Positions 16,712 to 25,226 of a stretch of DNA of 64,000 bases are shown in pieces (positions within the stretch are counted from its first letter, which is position 1; each line of letters opens with the position of its first letter). Position numbers and translations under genes: made by a program. A model generated the notes under the pieces. That model was not told the DNA's origin. It worked only from the letters and a program-made list of their open reading frames with translations, and made no database searches. This stretch comes from JAOPZW01 sp963788935 (GTDB lineage: Bacteria > Actinomycetota > Thermoleophilia > Solirubrobacterales > Solirubrobacteraceae), in assembly GCA_963788935.1 (NCBI GenBank), contig CAWBIM010000002.1, positions 186,001-250,000 on the forward strand, written 5' to 3'.

Positions 16712-18133
16712 ATGCGGATCCATCGCTTCCCGGTCGTCGCCGTCCTCGGCGCCCTGGCCGTCACCGCCCCGGCGGCACACGCGACCGCGCCCGGCTGGTC
16801 GACGCCGCACACCGCGACGTCGGTCACGACCGGCATGTACGCCACCGGCCCGAGCGGGCAGGGCGTGCAGCTGTTCGCCAACGGCGGCGTCCCGCAGCGG
16901 ACCGGACAGCTGCGGGCGATCCGGACCGACGCGACGCAGGGCACCGCGGTCGGCGTCAACGCGGGCGGCCCGGGCTTCGACGTCTTCGACCTGCACGTCA
17001 ACGACAGCGGCCGCCTCGTCGCGACCTGGACGAAGGACCTCGAGAACGCGACGCCGGTCAGCATCGCCGCCGCGATCGGCTCGCGCACCTCGCTGCCGCG
17101 CACCGCCTCCGTGTTCGCCACCGGCGCGCTCGTCAACGACCTCGCGAGCGCGATCGCCGACAACGGGACTTCGGTCGTCGTGTGGGCGGCGACCCCGATC
17201 GGCGGGACGATCGCCTCGGCGACCTCGATCGTCGCCGCGACGCTGCGGTCCGGCCAGGCGCCGATCGTCACCACCGTGGCGACCCGCACCGGCGCGCTCG
17301 TGAACAACCTCGCCGTCGGATTCGACGACGACGACCATCCGATCGTCACGTGGAACGTCACGCCGAACGAGAACGGCGGGCCGGGCCTCATCGGCGTCGC
17401 CCGCGGGACGGCGCCGGGCGTGTTCGGCCCGCCGGTCGAGACGACGGTCGACCCGACCCAGCAGCTGCTGGACCTCGAGACCTTCGTCACCGGCGACGGC
17501 GGCCTGCTGCTGTTCTGGACGACCGGCGGCCCGAGCGCTCCGAGCACGATCCGCTACAGCCAGGCCACGCCCGCCGGCGCCTTCACCGCTCCGCGGACGC
17601 TCATCAGCGGGGTCTCCCGCGGGCTTCCGTCCTTCGCGGCGAACGCCGCGGGCCGCGCCGCGCTGCTCTTCCCCGTCGCCTCGGGGAGCGGCACGACGCT
17701 GCGGGTGATGCTCCGGACGCCCGCGGGCACGTGGGGCCAGGCGCGGCTGCTCGGCCCGTCGGGCGCGCGGACGATCCAGGCGGCCGACGTCGGCGTCGAC
17801 GGCAACGGACGGGTCGTGGCGCTCTGGGACGACGCGGGCGCGTCGTCGGGCACGGCGACCCGGATCCTCGCCGCGCGGTCGAGCTCGTCGAGCAACCCGC
17901 TGAACACCTACAACCAGGTCAGCCAGCGCTCGGGCGACCGCCGCTGCCGGGCGCCCGACGCTCGCGCTGGCCTCCAGCGGCGACGGCTTCGGCTCGTGGC
18001 TGTGCTCGACCTCGTCGTCGGGCGCGATCAACGGCCCGCGGCTGGCGCGGCTCACCGCCCCGTCCTGATCGCCGCTCGCGGCGCGCTGCTTGCATTCCGG
18101 CCGGTCCAATTCGCCGCGCGAGCGGCGACGTAG
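16712..18133 (+). CDS. Secreted beta-propeller-like protein, frame break near the 3' end
   Basis: 473 residues as read. N-terminal signal peptide (MRIHRFPVVAVLGALAVTAP, cleavage near AHA). The body has repeated modules of the type 'AVGFDDDDHPIVTWN', 'VNDSGRLVATW', 'VGVDGNGRVVALWDD', as in secreted multi-blade propellers. After about base 17935 this frame becomes Arg-rich and non-protein-like. The +1 frame continues sensibly (GRPTLALASSGDGFGSWLC) to TGA 18066-18068, so the true end is probably 18068. Excellent ribosome site CAAGGAGG. Function unknown. Confidence 0.75.
   Translation: MRIHRFPVVAVLGALAVTAPAAHATAPGWSTPHTATSVTTGMYATGPSGQGVQLFANGGVPQRTGQLRAIRTDATQGTAVGVNAGGPGFDVFDLHVNDSGRLVATWTKDLENATPVSIAAAIGSRTSLPRTASVFATGALVNDLASAIADNGTSVVVWAATPIGGTIASATSIVAATLRSGQAPIVTTVATRTGALVNNLAVGFDDDDHPIVTWNVTPNENGGPGLIGVARGTAPGVFGPPVETTVDPTQQLLDLETFVTGDGGLLLFWTTGGPSAPSTIRYSQATPAGAFTAPRTLISGVSRGLPSFAANAAGRAALLFPVASGSGTTLRVMLRTPAGTWGQARLLGPSGARTIQAADVGVDGNGRVVALWDDAGASSGTATRILAARSSSSSNPLNTYNQVSQRSGDRRCRAPDARAGLQRRRLRLVAVLDLVVGRDQRPAAGAAHRPVLIAARGALLAFRPVQFAARAAT
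18101..18131 (+). promoter_or_regulatory. ECF-like promoter of the YCII gene
   Basis: GGTCCAA (18103-18109), a 16-base gap, then CGACGT (18126-18131). A nearly identical element with the same spacing precedes the MFS gene at 18626-18656; 33 of 45 bases match across the two regions. ECF sigma factors use a -35 beginning GG and a CGTC/CGAC-type -10, and YCII/DGPF proteins are often under ECF control. Confidence 0.5.
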
Positions 18134-18182
18134 GGGTGAGGCCGCCGCAGGCGCGGCGAAGCGCACGACCGTTGGAGGCGTG

Positions 18183-18596
18183 ATGTCCCGGTACATGCTG
18201 CTGGTGTACGAGGAGGAGGCCGACCCGGCCGGACAGGCCGAGCGCGACCGGTCGCTGCCGCTGTTCGTCGAGTTGCACCGCAGCCTGCGCGAGGCGGGCC
18301 TGCTCGTGGCCGTCCAGGCCCTGCGCCCGACGCGGACCGCGACGTCGGTCCGCGTCCGCGACGCGCAGGCCGAGATCACCGACGGGCCGTTCGCGGTCAC
18401 GAAGGAGGTCCTGGCCGGCTACTACGTCCTCGAGTGCGCCGACCTCGACGAGGCGCTCGCGCACGCCGCGCGGATCCCGGCGGCGCGCTGGGGGACGATC
18501 GAGGTGCGCCCGGTCGTCACGGCCGACGAGTGGGTGGCCAACGCCCGCGCGGCCGGGGCGGACATCGCCGACGACGCGCTCGGCGAGCAGCCCTGA
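18183..18596 (+). CDS. YCII/DGPF-domain protein
   Basis: 137 residues, one YCII-related domain: YMLLVYEEEAD at the start, the DGPFAVTKEVLAGYYVLE hallmark in the middle and PAARWGTIEVRPV at the end. These ferredoxin-fold proteins are commonly encoded beside ECF sigma factors of the ECF41/42 type. Here no sigma gene is adjacent, but the promoter is ECF-like and is shared with the downstream MFS exporter. ATG at 18183 with GGAGGCG upstream. Biochemical role unknown. Confidence 0.85.
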   Translation: MSRYMLLVYEEEADPAGQAERDRSLPLFVELHRSLREAGLLVAVQALRPTRTATSVRVRDAQAEITDGPFAVTKEVLAGYYVLECADLDEALAHAARIPAARWGTIEVRPVVTADEWVANARAAGADIADDALGEQP

Positions 18597-18625
18597 GGGA
18601 GCCCGGCGCGGACGACTTCCGCGCG

Positions 18626-18656
18626 CCGGTCCAAATCGCCGTCGCGGCTGCGACGT
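18626..18656 (+). promoter_or_regulatory. ECF-like promoter of the MFS gene
   Basis: GGTCCAA (18628-18634), 16 bases, CGACGT (18651-18656), then TGAGGCCGC at 18662-18670. All three blocks, and their spacing, also occur upstream of the YCII gene. A second copy within 525 bases points to one regulator for both genes. Confidence 0.5.
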
Positions 18657-18709
18657 CTTCATGAGGCCGCATGTCGGCCCCCATACCGAGCCACCCGAAG
18701 GGAGACGAC

Positions 18710-20164
18710 GTGTCCGATCCCCGAACGCCGCACGCCCCGGCACGGCCCGATCCGCGCCGCTGGAAGGCGCTGGCCCTGCTGTGCACCGCCTTCTTCATGG
18801 TCATCCTCGACTCCGCGATCGTGCTCGTGGCCCTGCCCTCGATCGACGCGGACCTGGCCTTCTCGGCCGGCAGCCTGCAGTGGGTCCTGAGCGCCTACCT
18901 GCTCAGCTTCGGCGGCCTCCTGCTGCTGGGCGGCCGCGCCGCCGACCTCCTCGGGCGTCGCCGCATGTTCCTCGCCGGCACGTGCCTGTTCGCGCTGGCG
19001 TCGCTCGGCGCGGGCCTCGCGGGTTCGACCGAGGCGCTGCTGACCGCGCGCGTCGTGCAGGGCGTGGCGGCCGCGATCATGACCCCGACCGCGCTGTCGA
19101 TCGTCATGACGACCTTCCCGGAGGGCGTCGAGCGCAACAAGGCGCTCGGCATCTGGGGCTCGACCGGCGCCATCGGCGGGACCGCCGCGTGGCTCGTCGG
19201 CGGCCCGATCACCGACGGCCTCGGCTGGCAGTGGATCTTCTTCCTCAACGTGCCCGTCGCGGGCGTCGTCGTGGCCCTCGCCCCGGTGCTCCTGCGCGAG
19301 AGCCGCGCGACACCCGAGCGGCGGCGGTTCGACGTCGCCGGCGCGGTGACGGTCACGGGCGCGCTGGTGGCGGCCGTGTACGCGGTCGTCGAGGCGCCCG
19401 ACACCGGCTGGGGCGCACCGCAGACGCTCGGCCTGCTGGCGCTGGCGGCGGTCCTCATCGCCGCGTTCGCGGGCATCGAGGCGCGCTCGGCCGCGCCGCT
19501 GGCCCCGCTCGGGGTGTTCCGCTCGCGGTCGCTCGTCGGGGGCAACCTCGTGCTCTTCGCGCTCGGGACGATGGCCTTCGGCGTGCCGTTCATCTTGACC
19601 CAGTACGCCCAGGAGGTCCTGCACTGGTCGCCGATCCACTTCGGGCTCGCGTCGGTCGTCATGCCGGTCACGGCGGTGTTCGGGACCGCGACCGCGCAGG
19701 CGATCGCCACGCGGGGCGGCGTCCGGGCCGTGGCCGTCGTCGCCCTCGCGTCGACCGGCGTCGCCTGCCTGCTCCTGACGCGCGTGTCGGTCGGCGGCAG
19801 CTACCTCGGCGACCTGTTCTTCGCGCTGCTCGTCCTCGGCCCCGGGATCGGCGGCGCGTTCGTCGCGGGCTCGATCGCGTCGCTGACCGGCGTGGCCGAG
19901 ACCGAGGCCGGGCTCGCCTCGGGCCTGAACAACGCCGCGTTCCAGATCGGCGGCGCGGTGGGCGTGGCGATCCTGTCCTCGGTCGCCGTGTCCGGCGCCC
20001 ACGGCGCCGATCCCCTGGCCGCGCTGACCGCCGGCTACCGGTCCGCGTTCACCGCGGCGATCGCGGTCGCCGCGCTCGGCATGGTGGCCGCGGGCCTGCT
20101 GCTCGGCCGCCGCCGCGAAGGCCGGCCCGCGCCGGTGGCGGAGACCGCGCCGACCACCGCCTGA
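18710..20164 (+). CDS. MFS drug exporter, DHA2 (EmrB/QacA-like) family
   Basis: About 484 residues with roughly 14 hydrophobic segments. Features include ALLCTAFFMVILDSAIVLVALPSI in helix 1, GGRAADLLGRRRMFLAG (MFS motif A) and GSTGAIGGTAAWLVGGPITDGLGWQWIF (motif C type), as in 14-helix DHA2 exporters. GTG at 18710 is preferred over the ATG at 18671 because AAGGGAGA lies just upstream of the GTG. It shares an ECF-like promoter with the YCII gene. Likely exports hydrophobic toxic compounds; substrate unknown. Confidence 0.9.
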   Translation: MSDPRTPHAPARPDPRRWKALALLCTAFFMVILDSAIVLVALPSIDADLAFSAGSLQWVLSAYLLSFGGLLLLGGRAADLLGRRRMFLAGTCLFALASLGAGLAGSTEALLTARVVQGVAAAIMTPTALSIVMTTFPEGVERNKALGIWGSTGAIGGTAAWLVGGPITDGLGWQWIFFLNVPVAGVVVALAPVLLRESRATPERRRFDVAGAVTVTGALVAAVYAVVEAPDTGWGAPQTLGLLALAAVLIAAFAGIEARSAAPLAPLGVFRSRSLVGGNLVLFALGTMAFGVPFILTQYAQEVLHWSPIHFGLASVVMPVTAVFGTATAQAIATRGGVRAVAVVALASTGVACLLLTRVSVGGSYLGDLFFALLVLGPGIGGAFVAGSIASLTGVAETEAGLASGLNNAAFQIGGAVGVAILSSVAVSGAHGADPLAALTAGYRSAFTAAIAVAALGMVAAGLLLGRRREGRPAPVAETAPTTA

Positions 20165-20195
20165 CCCACCGACCCGACAGACAAGGAGACCCACC

Positions 20196-20876
20196 ATGAA
20201 GATGCCCCCGATCGTGTCGCCCCAGGAGTGGGAGGCCGAGCGCGAGCGCCTGCTCGTCAAGGAGAAGCAGCACACCCGCGCCGGCGACGCACTGGCCGCC
20301 GAACGCCGGCGCATGCCGCGGATGCGGGTCGAGAAGCCCTACGCCTTCGAGGGTCCGGACGGGCCGGCGAGCCTGCCCGACCTCTTCGCCGGGCGCCCGC
20401 AGCTGATCGTCTACCGCTTCTTCTTCGAGCCCGGCGTCGCCGGGTGGCCCGAGAGCGGCTGTCAGGGCTGCTCGATGATGGCCGACCAGGTCGCCCACCT
20501 CGCGCACCTCAACGCGCGCGACACCACGTACGTGCACGTGTCGCGGGCGCCGCAGGCCGACCTCGCGCGCTGGAAGGCGCGCATGGGCTGGGAGCACATC
20601 CCGTGGTACACGCTCACCGACGACTTCGACACCGACTTCGGCGTCGGCGAGTGGCACGGCACCAACGTCTTCTTCCGCGACGGCGACGAGGTCTTCCGGA
20701 CGTACTTCGTCGACGGGCGCGGCGACGAGGCGCTGGGCAGCACCTTCAGCTACCTCGACATCACGCCCCTCGGGCGCCAGGAGGACTTCGAGGACTCGCC
20801 CGAGGGCTACCCGCAGGACCCGACCCACCCCGAGTGGTGGCGGCGCCACGACGAGTACGAGGGCGGCCCGGCATGA
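20196..20876 (+). CDS. DUF899 thioredoxin-like protein
   Basis: 226 residues of the DUF899 family (AhpC/thioredoxin-like fold). It begins IVSPQEWEAERERLLVKEKQHTR and contains YRFFFEPG and the cysteine motif GCQGCSMMADQVAHLAHL, with two Cys. Strong AAGGAGA site before the ATG. Follows the MFS gene by 31 bases and is probably in the same ECF-controlled unit. The next small ORF overlaps its stop (ATGA). Predicted disulfide or peroxide-related role is family inference. Confidence 0.88.
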   Translation: MKMPPIVSPQEWEAERERLLVKEKQHTRAGDALAAERRRMPRMRVEKPYAFEGPDGPASLPDLFAGRPQLIVYRFFFEPGVAGWPESGCQGCSMMADQVAHLAHLNARDTTYVHVSRAPQADLARWKARMGWEHIPWYTLTDDFDTDFGVGEWHGTNVFFRDGDEVFRTYFVDGRGDEALGSTFSYLDITPLGRQEDFEDSPEGYPQDPTHPEWWRRHDEYEGGPA

Positions 20877-21013
20877 TCGCGCACGTCGCGGGCATGCCGG
20901 TCGAGGAGTTGCTGCCGTCGGTCTCCGGCGCCGTCCTCGCACGCGTCTGGCTGGTGTTCCACCTGCGGCGTCGGCGGGACCCGCCCACCACCGCGCATCG
21001 GACAGCCCCATGA
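20873..21013 (+). CDS. Small hydrophobic protein downstream of DUF899
   Basis: 46 residues: MIAHVAGMPVEELLPSVSG followed by a hydrophobic stretch (AVLARVWLVFHL) and an Arg-rich end. Start overlaps the DUF899 stop (ATGA, 20873-20876), implying coupling. Short proteins starting with a similar MIAHxAGxPVEE motif occur in other actinobacterial operons as I recall; function unknown. Possibly a single-pass membrane peptide. Confidence 0.5.
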   Translation: MIAHVAGMPVEELLPSVSGAVLARVWLVFHLRRRRDPPTTAHRTAP

Positions 21014-21040
21014 CCCAGGGCGCTTGCTACGTTCCGGCGC

Positions 21041-21863
21041 GTGCCGCCGACGGAGACGTTCGACTGGCAGGGTCGGCGGATCGCGTGGAGCCGCGCGGGG
21101 AGCGGGCCGGCCGTCGTCTTCTGCCACGGCACGCCGTTCTCCTCGCGGCTGTGGCAGCCGTTCGCCGACGCGCTGGCCCGCGACTTCACCGTGCATCTGT
21201 GGGACATGCCGGGCTACGGCCGCTCGTCCAAGCGGGCGGAGGACCCGGTCGACTTCGGCGTGCAGGCCGAGGCGCTTCGCGGCGCTCCTGGCCCACTGGG
21301 ACCTCGACCGCCCGCACGTCGTCGCGCACGACTTCGGCGGCGCGGTCTCGCTGCGGGCGCACCTGGTCGTCGGGGCCGCGTACGCGTCGCTGATGCTCGT
21401 CGACGTCGTCGCGATCCCGCCCAGCGGGTCGCCGTTCTTCCGCTTCGTGCAGGACAACCCCGACGTGCTCGGCGACCTGCCGGCCTACATCCACGAGGCG
21501 ATCGTCCGCACGTACATCCGCGGCGCGAGCCACCGCGGCCTGCGGGACGACGATCTCGACGAGCTCGTGCAGCCGTGGCTCGGCGACGAGGGCCAGCCGG
21601 CGTTCTACCGGCAGATCGCGGCCTACGACGAGCGCTACCTCGAGGAGAACGAGCAGCGCCTCGGCCGGATCGACATCCCGGTGCGCGTCCTCTGGGGCGC
21701 CGACGACGCATGGATCCCGCTCGACACCGGCCAGCGCCTGGCCGGGCTGATTCCCGGGGCGAGCCTGGCGGTGGTCGACGGCGCGGGTCATCTGATGCAC
21801 CACGACGCGCCCGTCGCCCTCGCCGACGAGCTCCGCGCCTGGCTCGGCGCCATCACGGCGTAG
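21041..21863 (+). pseudogene. Alpha/beta hydrolase, dehalogenase/epoxide-hydrolase-like, one frame break
   Basis: About 273 residues if joined. Frame 2 from GTG 21041 reads TFDWQGRRIAWSRAG, FCHGTPFSSRLW and DMPGYGRSS, then breaks near 21272. Frame 3 continues (RFAALLAHWDLDRPHVVAHDFGGAVSLRAH) to TAG 21863. The nucleophile position is Asp in HDFGG, as in haloalkane dehalogenases and epoxide hydrolases, not Ser. The catalytic His is in GAGHLMHHD. Both halves match one protein, so a one-base sequence error or recent frameshift is likely. Substrate unknown. Confidence 0.75.
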
Positions 21864-21920
21864 CCGCGCCGGCCTCGGCCGCGCTCCGCGACGCGGGCTC
21901 CGGCGATAGCGTCTGCGCCG

Positions 21921-22466
21921 ATGGCGCACCGAGCCCTCGCCGAACACGCGCTGTCACGCGCCGACACCGAGCTCGACGACGCCTATCGCGACGTCCGCGT
22001 CAAGGTCGGCAAGGGCGCCGCCCACGCCCGCACCGTCGCGCGCGTCCTGCGCGACGCCGGCTGCCCCGAGACCGTCCAGGTCGCCGGTCTGCTGCACGAC
22101 GTCGTCGAGGACACCGACCACACCATCGCCGACGTCCGGCGGCGCTTCGGCGCGACCGTCGCCGGCCTCGTCGCCGCGGTCACCGAGGACGGCACCATCC
22201 GCGACTACCGCGCCCGCAAGCGCGCCCTGCGCGCCCAGATCGCCGCCGCCGGCCCCGAGGCCATCGACATCGCGCTCGCCGACAAGGTCGCGACGCTCAC
22301 CCACGCCCTCGACAGCGGGACACGCGTCCCGCGACGCAAGCTCGCCCACTACGAGGCGACCATCGCCCTCGCCCCGGGCGCCGCGCATCCGGCCCTCGGC
22401 GCCGCGGCGGGCGAGCTGCTCGCCGCCGCCATCGCCGCCCGCGACACGGCGGACGCCCGGCGCTAG
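21921..22466 (+). CDS. HD-domain hydrolase, SpoT/MESH1-like
   Basis: 181 residues. A single HD phosphohydrolase domain with the (p)ppGpp-hydrolase-type motif AGLLHDVVEDTDHT (about residue 57) and upstream HARTVARVLRDAGCPETVQVAG. No synthetase, TGS or ACT domain, so it resembles small alarmone hydrolases or related nucleotide phosphohydrolases. ATG at 21921. The acetyltransferase gene follows 12 bases later. Substrate assignment is inference. Confidence 0.8.
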   Translation: MAHRALAEHALSRADTELDDAYRDVRVKVGKGAAHARTVARVLRDAGCPETVQVAGLLHDVVEDTDHTIADVRRRFGATVAGLVAAVTEDGTIRDYRARKRALRAQIAAAGPEAIDIALADKVATLTHALDSGTRVPRRKLAHYEATIALAPGAAHPALGAAAGELLAAAIAARDTADARR

Positions 22467-22478
22467 CGGAGGTCACGC

Positions 22479-23138
22479 GTGTCGTCGGGTGCGCCGGATC
22501 CGGGGGTCGTCCACCCGATCGACGGCCAGAAGCGCGTGGTGTTCCTCCGCCCGCTCGTGCGGAGCCCGACGATCGAGGTCGGCGAGTACACGTACTACGA
22601 CGACCCCGACGACCCGACGGCCTTCGAGCGCGACGCCGTGCTCTACGGCTTCGGCCCGGAGCGGCTGATCATCGGGCGCTTCTGCGCGATCGCGTCCCGC
22701 GTGCGCTTCCTGCTGCCCGGCGCCAACCACGCGGACCTCGGGCCGTCGACCTACCCGTTCGGCGTGTTCGGCGACGGCTGGGCCGGCACGATGGACCTCG
22801 TCATGTCGGCGCCGAGCCGGGGCGACACGGTCGTCGGGCACGACGTCTGGCTCGGGTACTCGGCGCTGGTGCTGCCGGGCGTGCGGATCGGCCACGGTGC
22901 GGTCGTCGCGGCGGCGAGCGTCGTCGCCCGCGACGTCCCGCCCTACGCGATCGTCGCCGGCAATCCCGCGCGCGTCATCCGCTCGCGCTTCGCGGAGGAG
23001 GACGTGGCCCGCCTGCTGCGGGCCGCGTGGTGGGACTGGCCGATCGACCTCGTCACCGCGCACGCGCGCACGATCATGGCCGGCACGCCCGCGGAGCTCG
23101 AACGGATCGCGGAGGAGCACGGCCTGCTCGCCCCGTGA
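22479..23138 (+). CDS. Vat/XAT-family hexapeptide acetyltransferase
   Basis: 219 residues, left-handed beta-helix acetyltransferase of the xenobiotic (Vat/CatB) type. It follows the family from end to end: HPIDGQKRVVFLRPLV, VGEYTYYDD, IGRFCAIA, the catalytic-His motif GANH, STYPFGVFGDGW, GHDVWLGYSALVLPGVRIGHGAVV, AIVAGNPARVI and WWDWPID. Vat enzymes acetylate streptogramin A and CatB enzymes chloramphenicol; many chromosomal relatives have unknown substrates. GTG at 22479 with GGAGG upstream. Its end overlaps the convergent secreted-protein gene by 65 bases. Confidence 0.9.
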   Translation: MSSGAPDPGVVHPIDGQKRVVFLRPLVRSPTIEVGEYTYYDDPDDPTAFERDAVLYGFGPERLIIGRFCAIASRVRFLLPGANHADLGPSTYPFGVFGDGWAGTMDLVMSAPSRGDTVVGHDVWLGYSALVLPGVRIGHGAVVAAASVVARDVPPYAIVAGNPARVIRSRFAEEDVARLLRAAWWDWPIDLVTAHARTIMAGTPAELERIAEEHGLLAP

Positions 23139-24942
23139 GGACTCGCGGCCCCCGGATGACCGCCGGGCTCCCCGACGTGCCGCCCCAGCGCCCGCGCCAC
23201 GCCAGCCACGGCGTCGCCTCGCTGACGACGTCGAGCGTCGGCCGAACCTGATACCCGCGCCCGAAGTGCGAGTCGTCGGGCAGCGAGCCGCGCGGGTTGT
23301 TCCCCGCCGCGTAGTACGACGCGTGGGACTCGCGCGCCGGGTAGACCACGGGCACGCCCGCGGTGGTGCGCTCGACCGCCGCCCAGGGGCAGGCCTCGCC
23401 CTGGCCGTGCTGGCCGTACGTTGCGATCTCCGGGGCACCCTCGGCGTCCAGGCCGTACTGGACGTACTCCCAGTCGCCCTCGTGCGCGCCGATCCCGAGC
23501 AGGCTCTGCGGGTTGAAGTAGTAGAAGAACCAGTACTGCAGCCACGTGCGGCCCTGCGACACCGCGACTCGTCCAAAGACGCGGTCCGCGTAGCCCTGTG
23601 TCCGCAGCCGCTGCGCGTCCTGCAGGCGGTTCGTGTTCGCCTCGTCGAGGAAGTCGGTCTGCGCCGCGGCGCGGCCGTCCGCATAGGTTGGGTCGCCGAG
23701 GAATCCGAGCGAGAGCGTCGGCCGCGGGTCGGCCGGGTCGGCGGCGGCGAGGATCGTCCCGCCATTCGTCCGCAGCGTGTTCGTCCGACTGCCGGCGACG
23801 AAGTTGTCGGTGATCTCCGCGGCGGCGTCGGCGAAGTAGGTCTCCTGCGACTCGTAGCGCATGTGCGGCGAGTAGCGGCCGAGCACCTCCGCGCGCGTCT
23901 GGACCCTGGCCGAGGCTGCCGCCGAGGCGGCCGAGGCGTTCCCCGCCGTGTCGATGGCGCGCACGACGTAGTGGTAGGTCGTGCCGCCGGTCAGCCCTCC
24001 GTCCACCAGCCGCGAGGTCGTCAGGCGCGAGGTGTTGATGCGTGTGAACGGGCCGGTCGCCGCGGTCGCGCGGTAGACGTCGTATCCGTCGTGATCCGGC
24101 TCCGGGCTGTCGGCCCAGTCGAGGACGACGCGCTCGAGCGCCCCGGTCGCGGTCAGACCCTGCGGCGCGGCCGGCGGCGTCGTGTCAGCCACGTCTCTCC
24201 CGGCGCGGAAGTGGTCTGCCACCTCGCTCGCGGTCAGCGCTCGCCCGTAGATCGCGACCTCATCCGCGCGACCGCGGGTGCGCTGCGTGGCCACCGAGCC
24301 GTTGCCCATGACATGCCACGGCAGCGCCGCGGCCGCCGTGCCCGCCCCCGCGGCCGTCGTGACGGCGAGCGCGCCGTCGAGATACCAAGCGGTGGCGCCG
24401 CCCGACGCCGTGAGGACGATGTGGTGCCAGCCGTCGCGCACGCTCGCGGTCGAGCGGCCCGTGGCGACCTGCGTGCCGCCGACCCGGTAGGCGACCTGCC
24501 CGGCGCTGTCGAACGCGAGGATCCACCCCGCCGCCGAGGTGTTGTCGCGCAAGAGCGCGATGCCGCCCTCCCAGAAGAACCACCCCTCGATGGTCGCGGT
24601 CCCGCTCACGGCGAGCGGCGCCCCGCCGAGCTGCACCTCGTCGTCGACGCCATCGAAGGCGGCAGCGCGATCCGCGTCGCCCGTGAGCGCTCCCGGCGCC
24701 CCCAGGCCAACCCCGCCGACGTACGTCCCGGGGCTCGGCGACGTCCCCTGGGCGGCCGCGACGGTGCCGCTGGTCTCCCCAAGGCGCCAGTACGAGATCG
24801 GCGTGCCCCCGAGGACGGTCTGTGGATACGCGGCCTCGGCCGCGGCCGGCGCCGCCACAATCGCGACAAGCACCGGGACGACGAGCCAGAGCGTCCTCCG
24901 GCGCCATCGGTGGGCATTGCCTGACCCGGTCCCGCGTCGCAT
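23074..24942 (-). CDS. Secreted LamG-FN3-Vps62-like protein
   Basis: 622 residues. Arg-rich N-terminus and hydrophobic segment (LWLVVPVLVAIVAAPAAAEAA) form a signal peptide. Next a LamG/concanavalin-like domain (about 45-250; ISYWRLGETSG, GWHHIVLTASG, DEVAIYGRALTASEVADHF), a fibronectin type III domain (about 260-345; APQGLTATG, YHYVVRAIDTAGNAS) and a C-terminal Vps62-type region (about 350-600; WLQYWFFYYFN, HEGDWEYVQY, PVVYPARESHASYY). The last 25 or so residues are Arg-rich and lie over the acetyltransferase gene, so the true stop may differ. Role: extracellular, possibly carbohydrate-binding. Confidence 0.82.
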   Translation of the reverse strand: MRRGTGSGNAHRWRRRTLWLVVPVLVAIVAAPAAAEAAYPQTVLGGTPISYWRLGETSGTVAAAQGTSPSPGTYVGGVGLGAPGALTGDADRAAAFDGVDDEVQLGGAPLAVSGTATIEGWFFWEGGIALLRDNTSAAGWILAFDSAGQVAYRVGGTQVATGRSTASVRDGWHHIVLTASGGATAWYLDGALAVTTAAGAGTAAAALPWHVMGNGSVATQRTRGRADEVAIYGRALTASEVADHFRAGRDVADTTPPAAPQGLTATGALERVVLDWADSPEPDHDGYDVYRATAATGPFTRINTSRLTTSRLVDGGLTGGTTYHYVVRAIDTAGNASAASAAASARVQTRAEVLGRYSPHMRYESQETYFADAAAEITDNFVAGSRTNTLRTNGGTILAAADPADPRPTLSLGFLGDPTYADGRAAAQTDFLDEANTNRLQDAQRLRTQGYADRVFGRVAVSQGRTWLQYWFFYYFNPQSLLGIGAHEGDWEYVQYGLDAEGAPEIATYGQHGQGEACPWAAVERTTAGVPVVYPARESHASYYAAGNNPRGSLPDDSHFGRGYQVRPTLDVVSEATPWLAWRGRWGGTSGSPAVIRGPRVLTGRAGRAPPRSVRAPRACRP

Positions 24943-25078
24943 GGCTCACCTCTCCACTGGTGCGAGCCAAGGGTCTCACTCCCACGTGCGCGACGGCAAG
25001 CCCGCCGAGGCCGCCACGCGCTGAGCGGGTCGTCGAAGGCAAGGGCGGACACCTTCAGATTCGGCTCCACCAAGCCAA

Positions 25079-25168
25079 CGGAGAGGGAGGGATTCGAACC
25101 CTCGGACGAGGTTGACCCCCGTCACGCGATTTCCAGTCGCGCCCGTTCAACCGCTCCGGCACCTCTCC
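25079..25168 (-). tRNA. tRNA-Ser (GGA)
   Basis: Minus-strand cloverleaf of about 90 bases: acceptor GGAGAGG (25168-25162) pairs with CCTCTCC, the anticodon loop CTGGAAA gives GGA, there is a long class II variable arm, and the T arm contains GGTTCGAATCC. CCA is not encoded. Reads serine codons UCC/UCU. Confidence 0.97.
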
Positions 25169-25226
25169 GGGCAGCGCGAAGGGTAGCCGCTCGGCCGCCC
25201 GGCAAGGCGCCTGGCGGCCGCGGCGG

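Noticed and set aside
13634..18400. Very long open frame on the minus strand (over 1,500 codons)
   Set aside because: Arg/Asp/Gly-rich with no domains, opposite to the MMPL and neighbouring genes; an effect of high GC that removes stop codons.
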